The notes below the pieces were generated by a model that was not told the origin of the DNA, ran no database searches, and saw only the letters and a list, made by a program, of their open reading frames with translations. This document shows positions 1 through 11,349 of a DNA stretch of 64,000 nucleotides, one piece after another (the stretch's first letter is position 1; each line of letters begins with the position of its first letter). This stretch comes from Serripes groenlandicus (lineage: Eukaryota > Mollusca > Bivalvia > Cardiida > Cardiidae): contig JASEVX010000010.1 of assembly GCA_031761405.1 (NCBI GenBank), positions 9,872,724-9,936,723 of the forward strand. The letters are read 5' to 3'. The position numbers and the translations under genes are program-made.

Positions 1-88
1 TTTTAAAGGTAGGTGTTCTGATTATTTTTGCCATTCTCTGATGTGAAGTTTATGAAGGCAGAATAGCAAATATCAAATTATACAATAG

Positions 89-217
89 AAAGGTTATTGC
101 ATGATTAAGGAAAACTATTGTGTTGGGACTCGTTCCTTCGGCAGAGTTCTGCTCTGGCAACTTAGCCGAAGGAACTCGTCCGACAAAATATTTTTCCATA
201 CAAATGCAATAACCTTT
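89..217. repeat. Foldback (hairpin) repeat
   Basis: Two arms of about 53 bases (89-143 and 165-217) are imperfect reverse complements. The outer ends read AAAGGTTATTGCAT and ATGCAATAACCTTT, and the inner ends read CTCGTTCCTTCGGC and GCCGAAGGAACTCG. The loop is about 20 bases. It looks like a small foldback/MITE-type element. No coding content is supported. Confidence 0.7.
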
Positions 218-289
218 AGTGCATGGTAGTAATACCACTGTGGCTTGTCTAAGCTTAGGGGCAATACATAAAGTAGGTGGGAATGATGA

Positions 290-1215
290 CACTTCGATTA
301 TATTTATACTTATTTATTGGCTTATTGTCTAGGGTACACTATATAAAAGTGTATAAACTTGATACTAGTTGGTCTATATTTATACTTATTGTCAAAGGGA
401 ACAATATATACAAGTGTATAAGCTTGATACCGCTTGGGCTATATTTATACTTATTGTCAAAGGGAGCAATATATAAAAGTGTATTAGATTGATACCATTT
501 GGTCTATATTTATACTTATTGTCAAAGGGAACACTATATAAAAGAGTATAAGCTTGATACCGCTTGGGCTATATTTATACTTATTGTCAAAGGGAACAAT
601 ATATAAAAGTGTATAAACTTGATACCATTTGGACTATATTTATACTTATTGTCAAAGGGAACAATATATAAAAGTATATGTCATTGATACCATTTGGTCT
701 ATATTTATACTTTTTTTCCAAAGGAAACACAATATAAAAGTGTATACGCTTGATACCACTTGTTTATATTTATACTTATTGTCAACGGGAACATCTGGTG
801 CTTTTTTCATAATGTACTGTCAAAGGGTGCATAAAGTGATAGCACGTGGACTATAGTTAAGCTTATTGTCAAAGGAGACAGTAAATAAACGTGTTTGGGA
901 TTGATACCACTTGGGCTATATTTATACTTATTGTCAAAGCGGACACTATCTAACAGTGTATTTATAAGCTTGATACCACTTGGGCTATATGTATGCTTAT
1001 TGTCTAAGGGAACACTATATAAACGTGTATAAGCTTGATACCACTTGGGTTATAATTATACTTATTGCCAAAGGGGAAAATATTAAATGTATGGGATTGA
1101 TGCCATTTGGGATATATTTACATGTATCCGTATTGTCAAAGGGAACAATATATAAAAGAATATGAGATTAAATTCGCTTGGGCTATATTTCTACTTATTG
1201 TCAACAGGATAAATT
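290..1215. repeat. 65-bp tandem array (about 14 units)
   Basis: A unit of 64-65 bases containing CTTGATACC, TATATTTATACTTATTG and TCAAAGGGAAC recurs across the stretch with increasing divergence toward the right. Small reading frames here follow the repeat and show no protein-like character. It is a diverged minisatellite. Confidence 0.9.
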
Positions 1216-1363
1216 CAGTGAGGTATTTCATCTATGCGAAAAGTGAAAAATATGATGAAACTGTAGTAATAGGTATGAATATCCCACTGATCACGCGTGC
1301 ATCATGAGTAAAAATAAAAGCACTGCAGTGCTGACGGCCTGGGGGCTGCTGGAAGGTTGGATT

Positions 1364-1582
1364 CTTCGACGCACGGGACCTACGCCCCCCGGTTAGTCTG
1401 CCACTGTATATTTCACGTGACTTCTTTCGCGGGTGGTGGAGTCGTGCACGGGCCCTATGGGCCCCCGCTAAATCCGCCACTACATACGCCACGCTTTTTC
1501 TTTGTTTACCATTAATTTTTCGACGCACGGGCCCTACGGCCCCCGGTTAATCCGCCACTGAATTTTTCACTTGACTTCTTTC
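1364..1582. repeat. GC-rich dispersed motif, three partial copies
   Basis: A GC-rich motif (GACGCACGGGCCCTACGG, then CCCCGGTTAATCCGCCAC, then a CACGTGACTTC-like end) occurs at about 1364-1430 and 1519-1582. A shorter version lies at 1441-1486. The GC content stands out against AT-rich surroundings, which suggests pieces of one transposable element. The class is unknown. Confidence 0.6.
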
Positions 1583-1589
1583 TTTTTTT

Positions 1590-2356
1590 CCGTTCCTCTT
1601 CGCGAATGTTAATAATGTTAACAAGCGTCCATATTTGACCTCTCGGCGCATTAATTTCTAAAGCATTTCTTAAACTTATATTGGAGTACTCACGCCTTAA
1701 GTTTTTCACTGATATTCCAACAGCATTAAAATTAAATTTATGGGGGGGTCCTAACCTTTTAAATGCAGTTTTGTTGAATCCATGATGAACTATTTTCCTC
1801 GCGCAGTTTCTCATGCGTTGTTTGGTGCTAACAGCAATTGGCAGGCTGCCAACTCCGAACAAAATGGTATTATTGATAAAGCCCCAGGCCAAAAAAGCAA
1901 CACTTCAATGAGTAAATATGTGTTACTTTTATTTTTTTGGAGGGGAGAATCAGCGCGCAGAAAACACCTATATATTATTTTAAAACACTGTTGGTTGGTT
2001 TTGTTTTTAGTAAAGACGAAATATTTATTTGTTTCTATATTATTTCCCACAAAATGTATCAGCAAGGAATTTAATCCAATCAAAGATTAATGATTTAACT
2101 TGCAATAAATCTGTCAAATGAAGCATTTTGTCCGCGGAATAAAAGGACATTAACAACTGACTTTATACGAGATTTACGGAAACTAATTTAGAACAAATTG
2201 TGAAACATACTAGGCATAAATAAACGTAGATACACATCTCTACGGCAGAGTTAAAAAAAAATCGGGGGCAACGTCGTAAAAAAAACTGACGTTCGGAGAT
2301 TTGAAAATAGTTGGGCCACAACACACGGAAACATTCCTCAACCAAAACCAACTACT
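1590..2356. other. Unassigned AT-rich DNA
   Basis: No gene, repeat boundary or RNA gene is recognised. Short open frames occur on both strands but overlap each other and have no recognisable domain. Confidence 0.5.
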
Positions 2357-2586
2357 TTAATCCTTTCCCTCATACGACAATTCTGCAGCAGACAGCTTTG
2401 AACATATTTTGTCAAAAAATAGAAAATCTCTTTAATTCAATGGATAACCTATGACTAAAAGTGGAAAACATTGTGGCCAAAGGAGAAATTGCTCGTTTTG
2501 AGCAATTACTTCTTTTGTCACAATGTTTTCAAAAAGCCGTCTGCTGCAGAGGCGTCAGAAAGCGTCTATATGAGGGAAAGGGTTAA
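2357..2586 (-). mobile_element. Family A TTAA-flanked palindromic MITE
   Basis: The element runs from TTAA-TCCTTTCCCTCATA to TATGAGGGAAAGGG-TTAA. Internal arms carry CTGCAGCAGAC/GTCTGCTGCAG, and a central palindrome carries GAAATTGCTC/GAGCAATT. It is the reference reverse-orientation copy (the CGACAATTCTGCAG side lies left). Length and ends match dozens of copies in the window. TTAA flanks with CCC-starting ends resemble piggyBac-type non-autonomous elements (inference). Confidence 0.85.
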
Positions 2587-2589
2587 AGG

Positions 2590-3145
2590 TGTAGAACTCC
2601 AGAAAGTATATATTAAAGTTTTAAAAATGTTCAAAAGTTTCTTGAAATATTAGAATAATGATGCCTGGATGAAATTAGAGTAATAATTTCCCTTTCCAGT
2701 AACATAAATGTCTAAATATTGATCGTTTATGCTTCATTTTTACTAAGGTAACATACCAAGTAGGCCAAATTTTGTACATTTTCATGACTTTCTATTGACT
2801 GTTTTTCAACATTTACCGCCAAAATAGTTTTGTTTGAACTACACATTACTTACTTTGTTGTCACTATTAGCAATATTTGCAGAAGTTTCAACATTTCAAA
2901 ATGTTGATCTCCATCATGAGTTCAGCGCCTTTAAAAGAAGATAGAAATAACATATTTGATTACAACAACTTATTAAATTGCGCTAACAAAGTATAGTTTT
3001 CCTAAAAGATAACTCCACACTGTGCTAAACACTAATGACGGATCAGCGAACGATGTGCGCGCAGTCCTATCGGGGCCTTCACTGTGCAAAGAATGGCAAG
3101 TATGGTGAAATAATGAGTATCATAATTTGAATTCGAGCATCAAGC
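2590..3145. other. Unassigned intergenic or intronic DNA
   Basis: AT-rich sequence with no supported gene, RNA or repeat boundary. Confidence 0.5.
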
Positions 3146-3147
3146 CG

Positions 3148-3455
3148 TTACTAGACACTGATACCGGATACTCCTGTTCTTTGTCTGGTCCAATGTTACT
3201 AAGCATTGATACCGGATACTCCTGGTATTTGCCTGATCCAACGTTGCTAGACATTGGTACCGGATACTCCTGGTATTTGCCTGATCCAATATTACTAGAC
3301 ATTGATACGGATACTCCTGGTATTTGCCTGATCCAATATTGCTAGACATTGATACCGGATACTCCTGGTATTTGTCTGATCCGATGTTACTAGACATTGA
3401 TACCGGATAATCCTGGTATGTGCCTAATCCAATGTTGCTAAACATTGTGGAGCAG
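3148..3455. repeat. 48-bp tandem array (about 6-7 units)
   Basis: The unit contains CTAGACATTGATACCGGATA, then CTCCTGGTATTTGCCTGATC, then CAATGTT. Because 48 is divisible by three, frames stay open on both strands and give 16-residue periodic peptides. Openness in several overlapping frames argues for a minisatellite rather than a gene. Confidence 0.9.
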
Positions 3456-3473
3456 GTCAAGGTCTAAGATTAG

Positions 3474-3668
3474 TTAACTCTTTCACTGCCAAATTTAACA
3501 AAGTCGACTCTTCCATGTTGAAAATTGAACCACTCCAGTTTTCGTCCAACAGGAAGTTTGGTAAAATGTAATGTCTAAGTGGAAAACAATGCAGATTTCT
3601 GGAGAGCTAGCACCTGAATCTGCATTGTTTGCAAAGGATTTGCATTGCCTTTGGCAGCAAAGGGTTAA
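3474..3668. mobile_element. Family B TTAA-flanked MITE
   Basis: It starts TTAA-CTCTTTCACTGCC and ends GGCAGCAAAGGG-TTAA. A second copy lies at 38545-38761. Family B shares the TTAA flank but has a different interior from family A (ATGTCTAAGTGG, AACAATGCAG, GGAGAGCTA). Confidence 0.75.
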
Positions 3669-4700
3669 ATTATAACATCTTACAACAAACACCTCTTATG
3701 CCACACGACTCTGTATGTAGGACACCGGTTCATAATGGCAGCAGCATGTTTGTCCGAATGGTACCAGGTTCGAATCGTGTTAAAAGCAGGTCAAGTATTA
3801 GGTCATGTTTTTGGAATGTTCCGTAGCTTACGACACAAGGATATATTTTATATCTTCAGAAATCTAAGCCTATTAATTAATTTAAGCTCAAAAGCTAGTC
3901 TCTCAAGAATGATGTAAACTAAATCGGCGTCTAGGATAACATTGTGTGATAGCTGGTTCCCTGTCCGCCCGGGAGTTCACACACTGAAGCCGGTGCCAGT
4001 CCGATGGTTAGATAGACTAGATATGTCAGGCAGGGCGCTATCACGCACCTTCATGACAAATTATAGCCCCATTAGATATTCCATCCCTTTACCCATGATA
4101 TCAAACCAATGGACAACGTAATAGTTTGGTTAGAGAAAACTGTTGGCTGTGTTACAATATACATGTACCAGACTCAAAAACTTTATTAAATGTTTATTCT
4201 TTTTTCTTAATTTGTGCTCAAGTGTCTGATTGGTCCGAAGAATAGTTATTCTCGAAATTGACCATTCAAAGTCGTATTAGCTATAAGTTAGTACAACAAC
4301 ATTTAGCAATTATACAATAGAGAGGCAACGAAGAACAACAACAATTATTAATATCCACTCAAATTTGATTGTGAAAAGTCCGGTTTATCGACCTACGTGT
4401 ACCCGCATAATAAATATATTTCATTAAGTTTAATAAAAAAAAAAATGTTTGTTACAGGATGTCATTAAATTTTGGCCGAGTTTTATAGCAGGATTTCTTT
4501 TTGTTGCGTAAGTATAGAACATCATTTCCTGAATACGCCTATGATAAAGTCCTGACTGGAGACCGAAAAGTGAAGACTCTGATTATTGTATACACAGGTT
4601 GATTTGGATTGTCGCATGTTGCGTATCCCTGCATGGTAGATCACACACGGCGTGACTCAATCCGGTGTTTTAAGACTCTAAATGCGTACAACGACAATCC
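3669..4700. other. Unassigned AT-rich DNA
   Basis: No gene is supported. A short inverted pair (TGTGATAGC near 3945 and GCTATCACG near 4038) may bound a small diverged element. The remainder shows nothing recognisable. Confidence 0.4.
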
Positions 4701-4714
4701 GGTGTTTTTTTTTA

Positions 4715-5175
4715 GTCTTAATGCTTATACACGACCGTTTTGGAGGCTTAATGTGTTCAGTGAAGATCCGACCGTTTGGAGACTTATTACGTACAGTGAA
4801 GCTCCGGCCGTTTGGAGGCTTATTACGTACAGTAAAGACCCGACCGTTTGACCGTTTGGAAGCTTATAACGTACAGTTAAGATCCGACCGTTTGGAGACT
4901 TATTACGTACAGTGAAGCTCTGACCGTTTGGAAGCTTATAATGTATAGTGAAGATCCGTACGTTTGGAACCTTATTACGTACAGTGAAGCTCCGACCGTT
5001 TGGAGCCGTATTGCGTACATTGTATATCCGGCTATTTGAGTTCCTATTGTGTACAGTGTATAGCCGGCTATTTGAGTTCTTATGTGTACAGTGTATATCC
5101 GGCTATTTGAGTTCCTATTGTGTACAGTGTATAGCCGGCTATTTGAGTTCTTATTGTGTACAGTGTATATTCGGA
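4715..5175. repeat. 36-bp tandem array with two sub-arrays
   Basis: The left part repeats a 36-base unit with GATCCGACCGTTTGGAG and CTTATTACGTACAGTGAAG. From about 5030 a related 36-base unit takes over (GTATAGCCGGCTATTTGAG, TTCTTATTGTGTACAGT). The unit is a multiple of three, so several overlapping frames stay open. It is a minisatellite with two higher-order variants. Confidence 0.9.
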
Positions 5176-5451
5176 AGATTCTTTGCATACGCACAGTCTC
5201 ACTTTCACTGTTCGCAGATGATGAGACTACAAGTCTACACAATCTCACCTTATTATTCACAGTTCACAGACCCCTCTTGGCATTAGCGGCTTATAGTTGG
5301 ACAATATACTGGCGAGTTCGTTAATATTTCTTTCTTATTAACAGTGTTTTCAAATTAGCTAAAATATATTATGATAAAAGCTCTTAATTGATAAACAAGA
5401 AAGAGTTCAACTGTCATTTATTTATTCTAATGATTTTCAAATGTTCCTTTT

Positions 5452-5680
5452 CATTATTTACCATATATACAATAAATCTACATCAGACGACTTTGAAAAA
5501 GGCCAAACTATGGAAAATCTTTTTAAATGAAATTATTATTGATGAAAAGAGTTACAAAACACTGTGATAAAAAGAGAAATAGCTCATCATGATCAATTTC
5601 TCCTTTTTGCAAGAATGTTTTCAAAACTCGTCTGCTGTAGATACGTCAAATTTGTGTTTACTGCTGGAAAAGGGATTAAA
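5452..5680 (-). mobile_element. Family A MITE, diverged copy
   Basis: Degenerate ends, but it keeps CAGACGACTTTGAAAA, the central palindrome region with TCATCATGATCAATTTCTCC, and CGTCTGCTGTAGA before GGAAAAGGGATTAA. Confidence 0.7.
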
Positions 5681-5697
5681 TAATTAAAGTAGGTGAA

Positions 5698-5870
5698 TTA
5701 ATAAGAGGACTAGATAAGAGGGAGTGAACAGGTCTTTTCCCCACAATATTTGTTCTTATTACTCAACTAAAAAAGACGCTTCGTTTGAGTACCCACAACA
5801 TAGGGTTTGAATGTCAAATAAGGATTTTAGAACATGAAAAATGCCCCTTATTTAGAGTTCTGGGTCACTG
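5698..5870 (+). mobile_element. Family C hairpin repeat, left hairpin arm lost
   Basis: It contains GAGGACTAGATAAGAGGGAG, TCTTTTCCCC, GAGTACCCACAACATAGGG and AATAAGGATTTTAGAACATG. It aligns with the fuller copy at 39026-39227, but the matching left arm of the GTGGGTACTC/GAGTACCCAC hairpin is missing. Confidence 0.65.
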
Positions 5871-6148
5871 TAATGTCCAGCGTTATAACCATACAAAGGA
5901 GTTCACGATCATCCATTATAACATTTTTTTATTTCAAAAGCATATTCATAAGATCTGAGATAATGTACTTCATTGTAAAGGGTTACAACTCACAGCTAGA
6001 TGGAATCGCGGTGAAACATCATCTCGGATAAATGTCTTCTGTCAAACACTACGGTCGTGTAATTTGGACAAATTGTACAGAATCAAGAAAAAAATAAACT
6101 TGCCTATCAGACATGACGAGCCCTTTACTTATTACAATAACATATGTT

Positions 6149-6385
6149 TTTAACCCTTTTTTCACATACAATAAATTTCACAGAAGACGACTTTAAAAAC
6201 ATCCGAACAAAAATTTGGATTCTCTATTTATAAACGAAAAATGTAATTATTTAATAGAGTTGAAAAACATTGTGGCTAAAGGAGAAATTGCTCATTATGA
6301 GCAATTTCTTCTTTTGCCACAATGTTTTCAAAAGGTTTTCTGCTGCAGAGGCTTCAAACAGCGTCTACATGAGGAAAAGGGTTAA
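6149..6385 (-). mobile_element. Family A MITE
   Basis: TTAACCCTTTTTTCACATA at left, GAGGAAAAGGGTTAA at right. The central palindrome is GAAATTGCTCATTATGAGC, followed by AATTTC. Confidence 0.85.
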
Positions 6386-6521
6386 CGGAGATTGTTGTCA
6401 TGTGAGCCCACTCAAATTTGTAAACTCTGTTGTTCTCATGGAATATACTTTTGACGTATCTTCACTGGCGGCAGCTCGCGTTTTAACTAAACATCGTGAA
6501 AAATATCGTCAGCTTAGTTAT

Positions 6522-6785
6522 AGATTGATTGATTGATTGATTGGGGTTTAACGCCGTTTTCAACAATTTTTCAGTCATATCACGGCGGCCAGTTCACCTA
6601 CTCATATGTTTCTTGGCTTTTCTCACACCAGTACGTTATACTATACAACATTCCTTCCAAGCAACTGGCTGCTTTTCCACATAGACTGATAGCCTATTGG
6701 TGGAAGATGAATGACGCATGTCACAATGACTTTTGTTAAACGTCGGAAATAATGTTGGCCGAGCTGGGGTTCGAACTCACAAAGC
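6522..6785 (-). mobile_element. tRNA-derived SINE (minus orientation)
   Basis: An (ATTG)n tail at 6522-6543 is followed by GGGTTTAACGCCGTTTTCAA, CACGGCGGCC, CTGGCTGCTTTTCCACATAG and, at the far end, GGGGTTCGAACTCAC. Read on the minus strand, that end is a box B-like tRNA head. The same body recurs near 14.6, 25.7, 30.2, 40.9 and 59.3 kb. Confidence 0.75.
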
Positions 6786-6789
6786 ATTA

Positions 6790-7370
6790 ATGGTTGGTTT
6801 TCCCTTATTGGAATTATGTGATTTTAAATAATCACACATTGTTTTCAGTTCCTTTTGTTACGAAACTGAATGTTACCGATTCTTATTCAAAGTTGACACT
6901 CATATTTTGAATAATTTTATTTAAAAGCTATTTACAACTTTTCATCATTTGCGTATGACACAAGTTTAAATACCTATATTAGCTTCATTTCTTTCAATTT
7001 CATATTACTAGTTTCTCTAATATAATCAGTTTGTTCAGTTTTATTTATAGTACATTAAGGCCACCGGGCACATATACATCATACATATGCAATTATCCCA
7101 TACAACCAAAAAACATGGTAGTGTGACATCAATCAATAAAAGTGACATATTGCTGGATCAACTTAAATTTAGAGTCTATACAATATACACATATATTACA
7201 TATAACATATATTACATACACTGACAATAGAATAGTTATGTTGTTCTCCTAGAACTTAATTTGACTTAGTAGGGGGTTATAGCATTTAACCTGAAACTTA
7301 TTCGGCACAAGCCATATGTTATTATTATCATCCAACTTAATATTTTGATGTTGGAACTCGAAAGAATTGA
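6790..7370. other. Unassigned AT-rich DNA
   Basis: No coding or RNA feature is supported. A local run of TATACA/ATATTACA words lies near 7170-7215. Confidence 0.5.
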
Positions 7371-7371
7371 C

Positions 7372-7470
7372 TCACCTAGACGGTTAGTTTGAGTACCCAC
7401 GACATAGGGTGAAAGGGTCAAATAAGGATATCAGAAAATGTAAAACGCTCCTCATCTAGAATTCTGGTTC
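7372..7470 (+). mobile_element. Family C hairpin repeat fragment
   Basis: It carries GAGTACCCACGACATAGGG, GTCAAATAAGGAT and a right side ending near AGAATTCTGG, matching the right part of the 5698 and 39026 copies. Confidence 0.55.
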
Positions 7471-7478
7471 AGCTTCAG

Positions 7479-7769
7479 TGAACCGCCTCGGTAGAGCGTT
7501 AACCTCGTGTGAGGGAAGTGGTAGAGCGTTAACCTCGTGTGAGGGAAGTTGCTGGTTCGATCCCCGGCCGGGCCATACCAAAGACCTTAGAAATGGTAGT
7601 AATGGCGGCCCTTCTTGGCGCTCAGCGTTGCGGGGTTAGCATTACGACTAACTTGCTGTGGTGTCAGGATAAATGGATCAGTAGTACCGGTAACTTACCC
7701 AGGAAACGCCGAGATATAACTGAACAATTGTTAAAAGCGGCGTAAAATACAAACCAATCAATCAATCAA
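7479..7769 (+). mobile_element. tRNA-derived SINE with duplicated head
   Basis: A head-like GTAGAGCGTTAACCTCGTGT occurs twice in tandem (about 7491 and 7521). It is followed by a box B-like GGTTCGATCCCCGGCCGGG, a body with CAGGATAAATGGATCAGTAG and AAACGCCGAGATATAACTG, then GCGGCGTAAAAT and an (AATC)n tail. The open frame across it follows the SINE and is not a gene. Confidence 0.8.
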
Positions 7770-8150
7770 CTTCATTGAAGCTGAATCTAAACGTATATAT
7801 TATAAATATAACAGAACATAACAGGAACTTTATTCAAAGACTGGATCCCATTTGGTTCGTCGTAAAACTAATTACAACATGCATCGTACATAGATTTAAC
7901 GCAAACTCTTACGATTGATATATCAATCAGTCTCGATGTCTGCTTCTTTGATACTTATCCAGTATCTTTTAAACTTTCGCTCACCAATCGTAAATGATAT
8001 ATACGAAAACATATAGAGAGACTATTTGTAGTGGCTTAACGCCGTCTTGTGTGAACATTTTTTTTCTCACCAAATTTTGTCAAATGAATACTAGGACGCC
8101 TGTGGTAGACGGCTTCGCGAAAGTCGTTAGATCTTCAGTCCTGACTAACA
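7770..8150. other. Unassigned DNA
   Basis: Nothing recognisable between the SINE tail and the 66-bp array. Confidence 0.4.
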
Positions 8151-8154
8151 ATAA

Positions 8155-8578
8155 AATTCCTTCGGACTGACAAATGTTCATGCAATAATTGGTTGCACAA
8201 AGAATGAAATGTACGAAAAATGAGCTTTCGGACTGACACATTTTCATGCAATAATTGGTTGAACAAAGAATGAAATGTACGAAAAATGAGCTTTCGGACT
8301 GACACATTTTCATGCAATAATTGTTTGAACAAAGAATGAAATGTACGAAAAATGAGCTTTCGGACTGACAAATTTTCATGCAATTAATAATTGGTTGAAC
8401 AAAGAATGAAATGTACGAAAAATGAGCTTTCGGACTGACAAATTTTCATGCAATAATTGGTTGAACAAAGAATGAAATGTACGAAAAATGAGCTTTCGGA
8501 CTGACACATTTTCATGCAATAATTAGTTGAACAAAGAATGAAATGTACGAAAAATGAGCTTTCGGACTGACACGTTTC
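8155..8578. repeat. 66-bp tandem array (about 6 units)
   Basis: The unit contains GAGCTTTCGGACTGACA, TTTTCATGCAATAATTGGTT and GAACAAAGAATGAAATGTAC. The units are very similar. Because 66 is divisible by three, three minus-strand frames read 22-residue periods. I interpret these as repeat shadows. Confidence 0.92.
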
Positions 8579-8661
8579 AAAAGAATTCGTGAAGTCTGGT
8601 ATGGTCAAGCTCGCCTGAGTGTTCATGTGTTTGTTTGTTTGTTTGTATGTTGATTTACACT

Positions 8662-8898
8662 ATATGAGCCGTTCCGCGAGGAAACCAACGTTATGGACTT
8701 TGCGTTATGTATCGACCAAGATCAGCCTAAGCATGCCGCGCAGGCTAACCCGGACAGACATTTTTCACCTCCTGTGGATTAACTGTTTCAGGAATCACTA
8801 CTCTACATGTATCTATCCCCCTTAGACGGAATGTGTCGGCCGGATCAGTCTGCGCGGACAGCGCAGGCTGATCTGGTCGAGACATTACGCAGATATAT
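8662..8898. mobile_element. Family D palindromic element
   Basis: It begins TATGAGCCGTTCCGCGAGG and includes GATCAGCCTAAGCATGCCGC, GTTTCAGGAATCA, TAGACGGAATGTGTCGGCC and GCGCAGGCTGATCTGG. Its right terminal arm is missing; a fuller copy follows immediately at 8901-9170. Confidence 0.75.
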
Positions 8899-8900
8899 TG

Positions 8901-9170
8901 ATATGAGCCATCCCGCGAGGAAACCAACATTATGGACTTTGCGTTATGTATCGACCCAGATCAGCCTAAGCATGCCGCGCAGGCTAACCCGGACGGACAC
9001 TTTTCACCTCCTGTGGAATTCCTGTTTCAGGAATCATTATTCTATACCTCTATACCCCTGAGACGGAATGCGTCGACCCGGATTAGCCTGCGCGGGATGC
9101 GCAGGCTGATCTAGGTCGATACATTACGCAGAGTCCATTAATGTTGGTTTTCTCTTGGAAGAGCTCATAT
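8901..9170. mobile_element. Family D palindromic element, near full length
   Basis: The left end is ATATGAGCCATCCCGCGAGG and the right end is TTTTCTCTTGGAAGAGCTCA, forming terminal inverted repeats. The inner GATCAGCCTAAGCATGCCGC and GCGCAGGCTGATCTAGGTCG are also inverted. The whole element folds on itself. Other copies lie at 15779-16006 and 18371-18640. Confidence 0.8.
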
Positions 9171-9179
9171 GTAACAGCA

Positions 9180-9520
9180 TTTCAGTTGTATCACGGCGTT
9201 TCCTTGAAAATTCATCCGTGCTACTTGTATAACTCTTCTTGACACCGATCATTCAGTCGAAGTGCTATCTACACAGCCCCGTAGTGCCCAGGAGGGAAGG
9301 CAGTGGCACCATTTTTAAAGCACAGTCGAACCTGTGCTAACGACCAGCTTGGAATAACAATTCTCTATCTATAGCGACCATACTTTTAGTTTCCCAAACT
9401 ACTTATTTTCTGTAGAAATGGTCCCTGCATTTAAAGACCACACGTGAACAGAGACCAGGTTGTTCACTTTCCATGGGCGGTCCTTTATAGAAGACAGATC
9501 TGCCTGTATATAAGGATGAA
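9180..9520. repeat. Degenerate repeat remnants
   Basis: The left part resembles a decayed minus-strand SINE (CACGGCGTTTCCTTG, CCCAGGAGGGAAGGCAG). The right part (GTCGAACCTGTGCTAACGAC, CGGTCCTTTATAGAAGACAG) looks like a separate dispersed element with GACC/GGTC inverted words. The boundaries are uncertain. Confidence 0.35.
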
Positions 9521-9935
9521 TTTCCAAAAATAGCTGATAGCAACTGCGTAGGTTATGTTTTTCCAGAAGTTATTCCTCTTTTATGCAAAAAAAAAACGAT
9601 TCATGTCGTCGTGTATTTTGTTACAGTTCTAAGATTACAGGATAAGATCAGCTAGCATGCTTTATCACAAATCGAAAACAAATTGAAACCTCCACAGTAC
9701 CTAGGCGTACTTTGAAACAGCTGTAGTTATCTGTTGTAGGACAGAGTAGTTACGGTTGTATCGACTGCACCTGTCAGCTTGTCATCACCGTATTTACTTA
9801 ATCTCCACTGTGGGTGAACAAAGTTCTGAGAAACTTTCGGAGTAAAAACTAAATACGGAATATTGGTCACGTTTTCAGTTTACTTGAAGTTCATTTATTT
9901 TACATCAATGGCGAAAAACAAGCTTTTATCTGATA

Positions 9936-10163
9936 TTAACCTTTCCCCACATATAGACGATTTCGGTCGCATCTACAGCAGATGATTTTTTACAACATTG
10001 TGACAAAAGGAGAAATTGATCAAAGCGAACAATTTGTCCTTTTGTCAGAATGTTTTCAATTATATTTAATAATAATACTTTTATTTATAGAGATTGTTTA
10101 TATTTTGCCAAGCTGTTTTCAAAGTCGTCTGCTGCAGATTTGTTATATGCGGAAAATGGTTAA
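9936..10163 (+). mobile_element. Family A MITE
   Basis: TTAACCTTTCCCCACATA to GCGGAAAATGGTTAA, with GTCGTCTGCTGCAGATTTGT at the right inner arm. The central GAAATTGATCAAAGCGAACA palindrome is degraded. Confidence 0.8.
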
Positions 10164-10290
10164 TAAAGCTCGAACATCTGCTTCCTTGATATCTAACCAG
10201 TATTCGTAACGATTAAATGGAACAAATCCCAAAGGCATACCCAGGGACCTTGAGCTCTAACATTGCTCTACTGTGTCAATGTCTCTTTAC

Positions 10291-10600
10291 CTCTTCGGTG
10301 GTGTAGTGGTAGAGCGTCCGCCTCGGGTGCGGTGGGTCGCAGGTTTGATCCCCAACCAGGCCTAACCAAAGACTTGTAAGATGGTAGTAATGATGTCCCT
10401 CCTCAGCGCTCAGAAGTGTGGGGTAAGCATACTGACTTACTCGCTGGTGTCAGGATAAATGGACCAGTAGTACTGTAATGTATCGACTGACTCGCTGGAG
10501 TCAGGATAAATGGACCAGTAGTACTTGTAAACTACCCAGGAAACGCCGTGATATAACTTAACGATTGCTCAAAGCGGCAACAAACATCATCAAACAATTT
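10291..10600 (+). mobile_element. tRNA-derived SINE with internal duplication
   Basis: The head reads GGTGGTGTAGTGGTAGAGCG (box A-like) then GCAGGTTTGATCCCC (box B-like). The body segment CAGGATAAATGGACCAGTAG is present twice (about 10452 and 10502), an internal duplication of about 50 bp. The tail is GAAACGCCGTGATATAACTT then AAAGCGGC. It resembles a tRNA head but lacks evidence of a functional tRNA fold. Confidence 0.8.
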
Positions 10601-10609
10601 AAAAAGTTA

Positions 10610-11345
10610 AAGGTTCAGTGACAATGCAGCTATTAGTAGTGTACGGTACAGCGGAAATGTAAACCATGCGACACCAAGCGTAAAATCAAGGGAGATAATT
10701 AGTGGGATAGCTGTCCATTTTCGATCGTCTGACTCAAGTCGATCAACTCGATATACTACTCATCCTCACACTCAATTGGACGATTGTTAAAACATGCTTG
10801 CTTATCCTTTCCGGATTACCTTAATGGCTCTTCTCTGTAACTGCCATATAAAGAAAGAAATCGACGTGATGTCACATATTCTTGTTAGCCAATCCGTTGT
10901 CAGTTCTTCAAATTCTTCTCAATTCCGTATAAACATATACACAATTGCACACAATGAAAATTTCTCCTTTTACAATAATGATTCGCAACTGTACTACAAC
11001 TAGATTTTCATTTTTAGAGTTATTTCGTATTTTGCTTTTATGTTTTCAGATCTCGCATGCTGCAGATTTGGTTAAATTGGGAATACCTAGTTGATCGACA
11101 GGATTTACTCATATTAGTGATTTTTTCGATTGATCCATTTTCTTCATAAATTATTGGTGCATACCGATATTTTCTGTCGATGCCCTTTGAGAGAAACTGG
11201 ATCTTATATGTTTGCATTTTGACGCATCTGCAGTAGATTAATCTATTTTGAAAACATCGTGACAAAAGAAGAAAATGCTCGTAATGAGCTATAACTATTT
11301 TTGCGACAATGCTTTTAACTCTATTCATTTCCAGCTTTTTCATTT
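10610..11345. repeat. Decayed family A fragments in unassigned DNA
   Basis: Pieces such as AATTTCTCCTTTTACAATAA (near 10960), CATGCTGCAGATTTGG (near 11056) and TGACGCATCTGCAGTAGATT (near 11220), with AAACATCGTGACAAAAGAAG after it, are remnants of family A MITEs. No gene is supported. Confidence 0.45.
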
Positions 11346-11349
11346 ATAG

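Noticed and set aside
290..1215. CRISPR-like regularly spaced repeat
   Set aside because: The 65-bp units are contiguous and diverged with no unique spacers, and the window is eukaryotic.
3120..3460. Repeat protein reading SSNIGSGKYQEYPVS on the minus strand
   Set aside because: The 48-bp array is open on both strands in several frames, which is expected from unit length rather than coding.
8080..8626. Three minus-strand frames with 22-residue repeats
   Set aside because: They are produced by the 66-bp minisatellite; no start context or splice sites, and equivalent frames are open in parallel.
10291..10365. Possible tRNA gene (GTAGTGGTAGAGCG...GGTTTGATCCCC)
   Set aside because: This is the head of a SINE repeated at 7479, 16032 and 23410. 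Sequence mismatches and SINE continuation argue against a functional tRNA.
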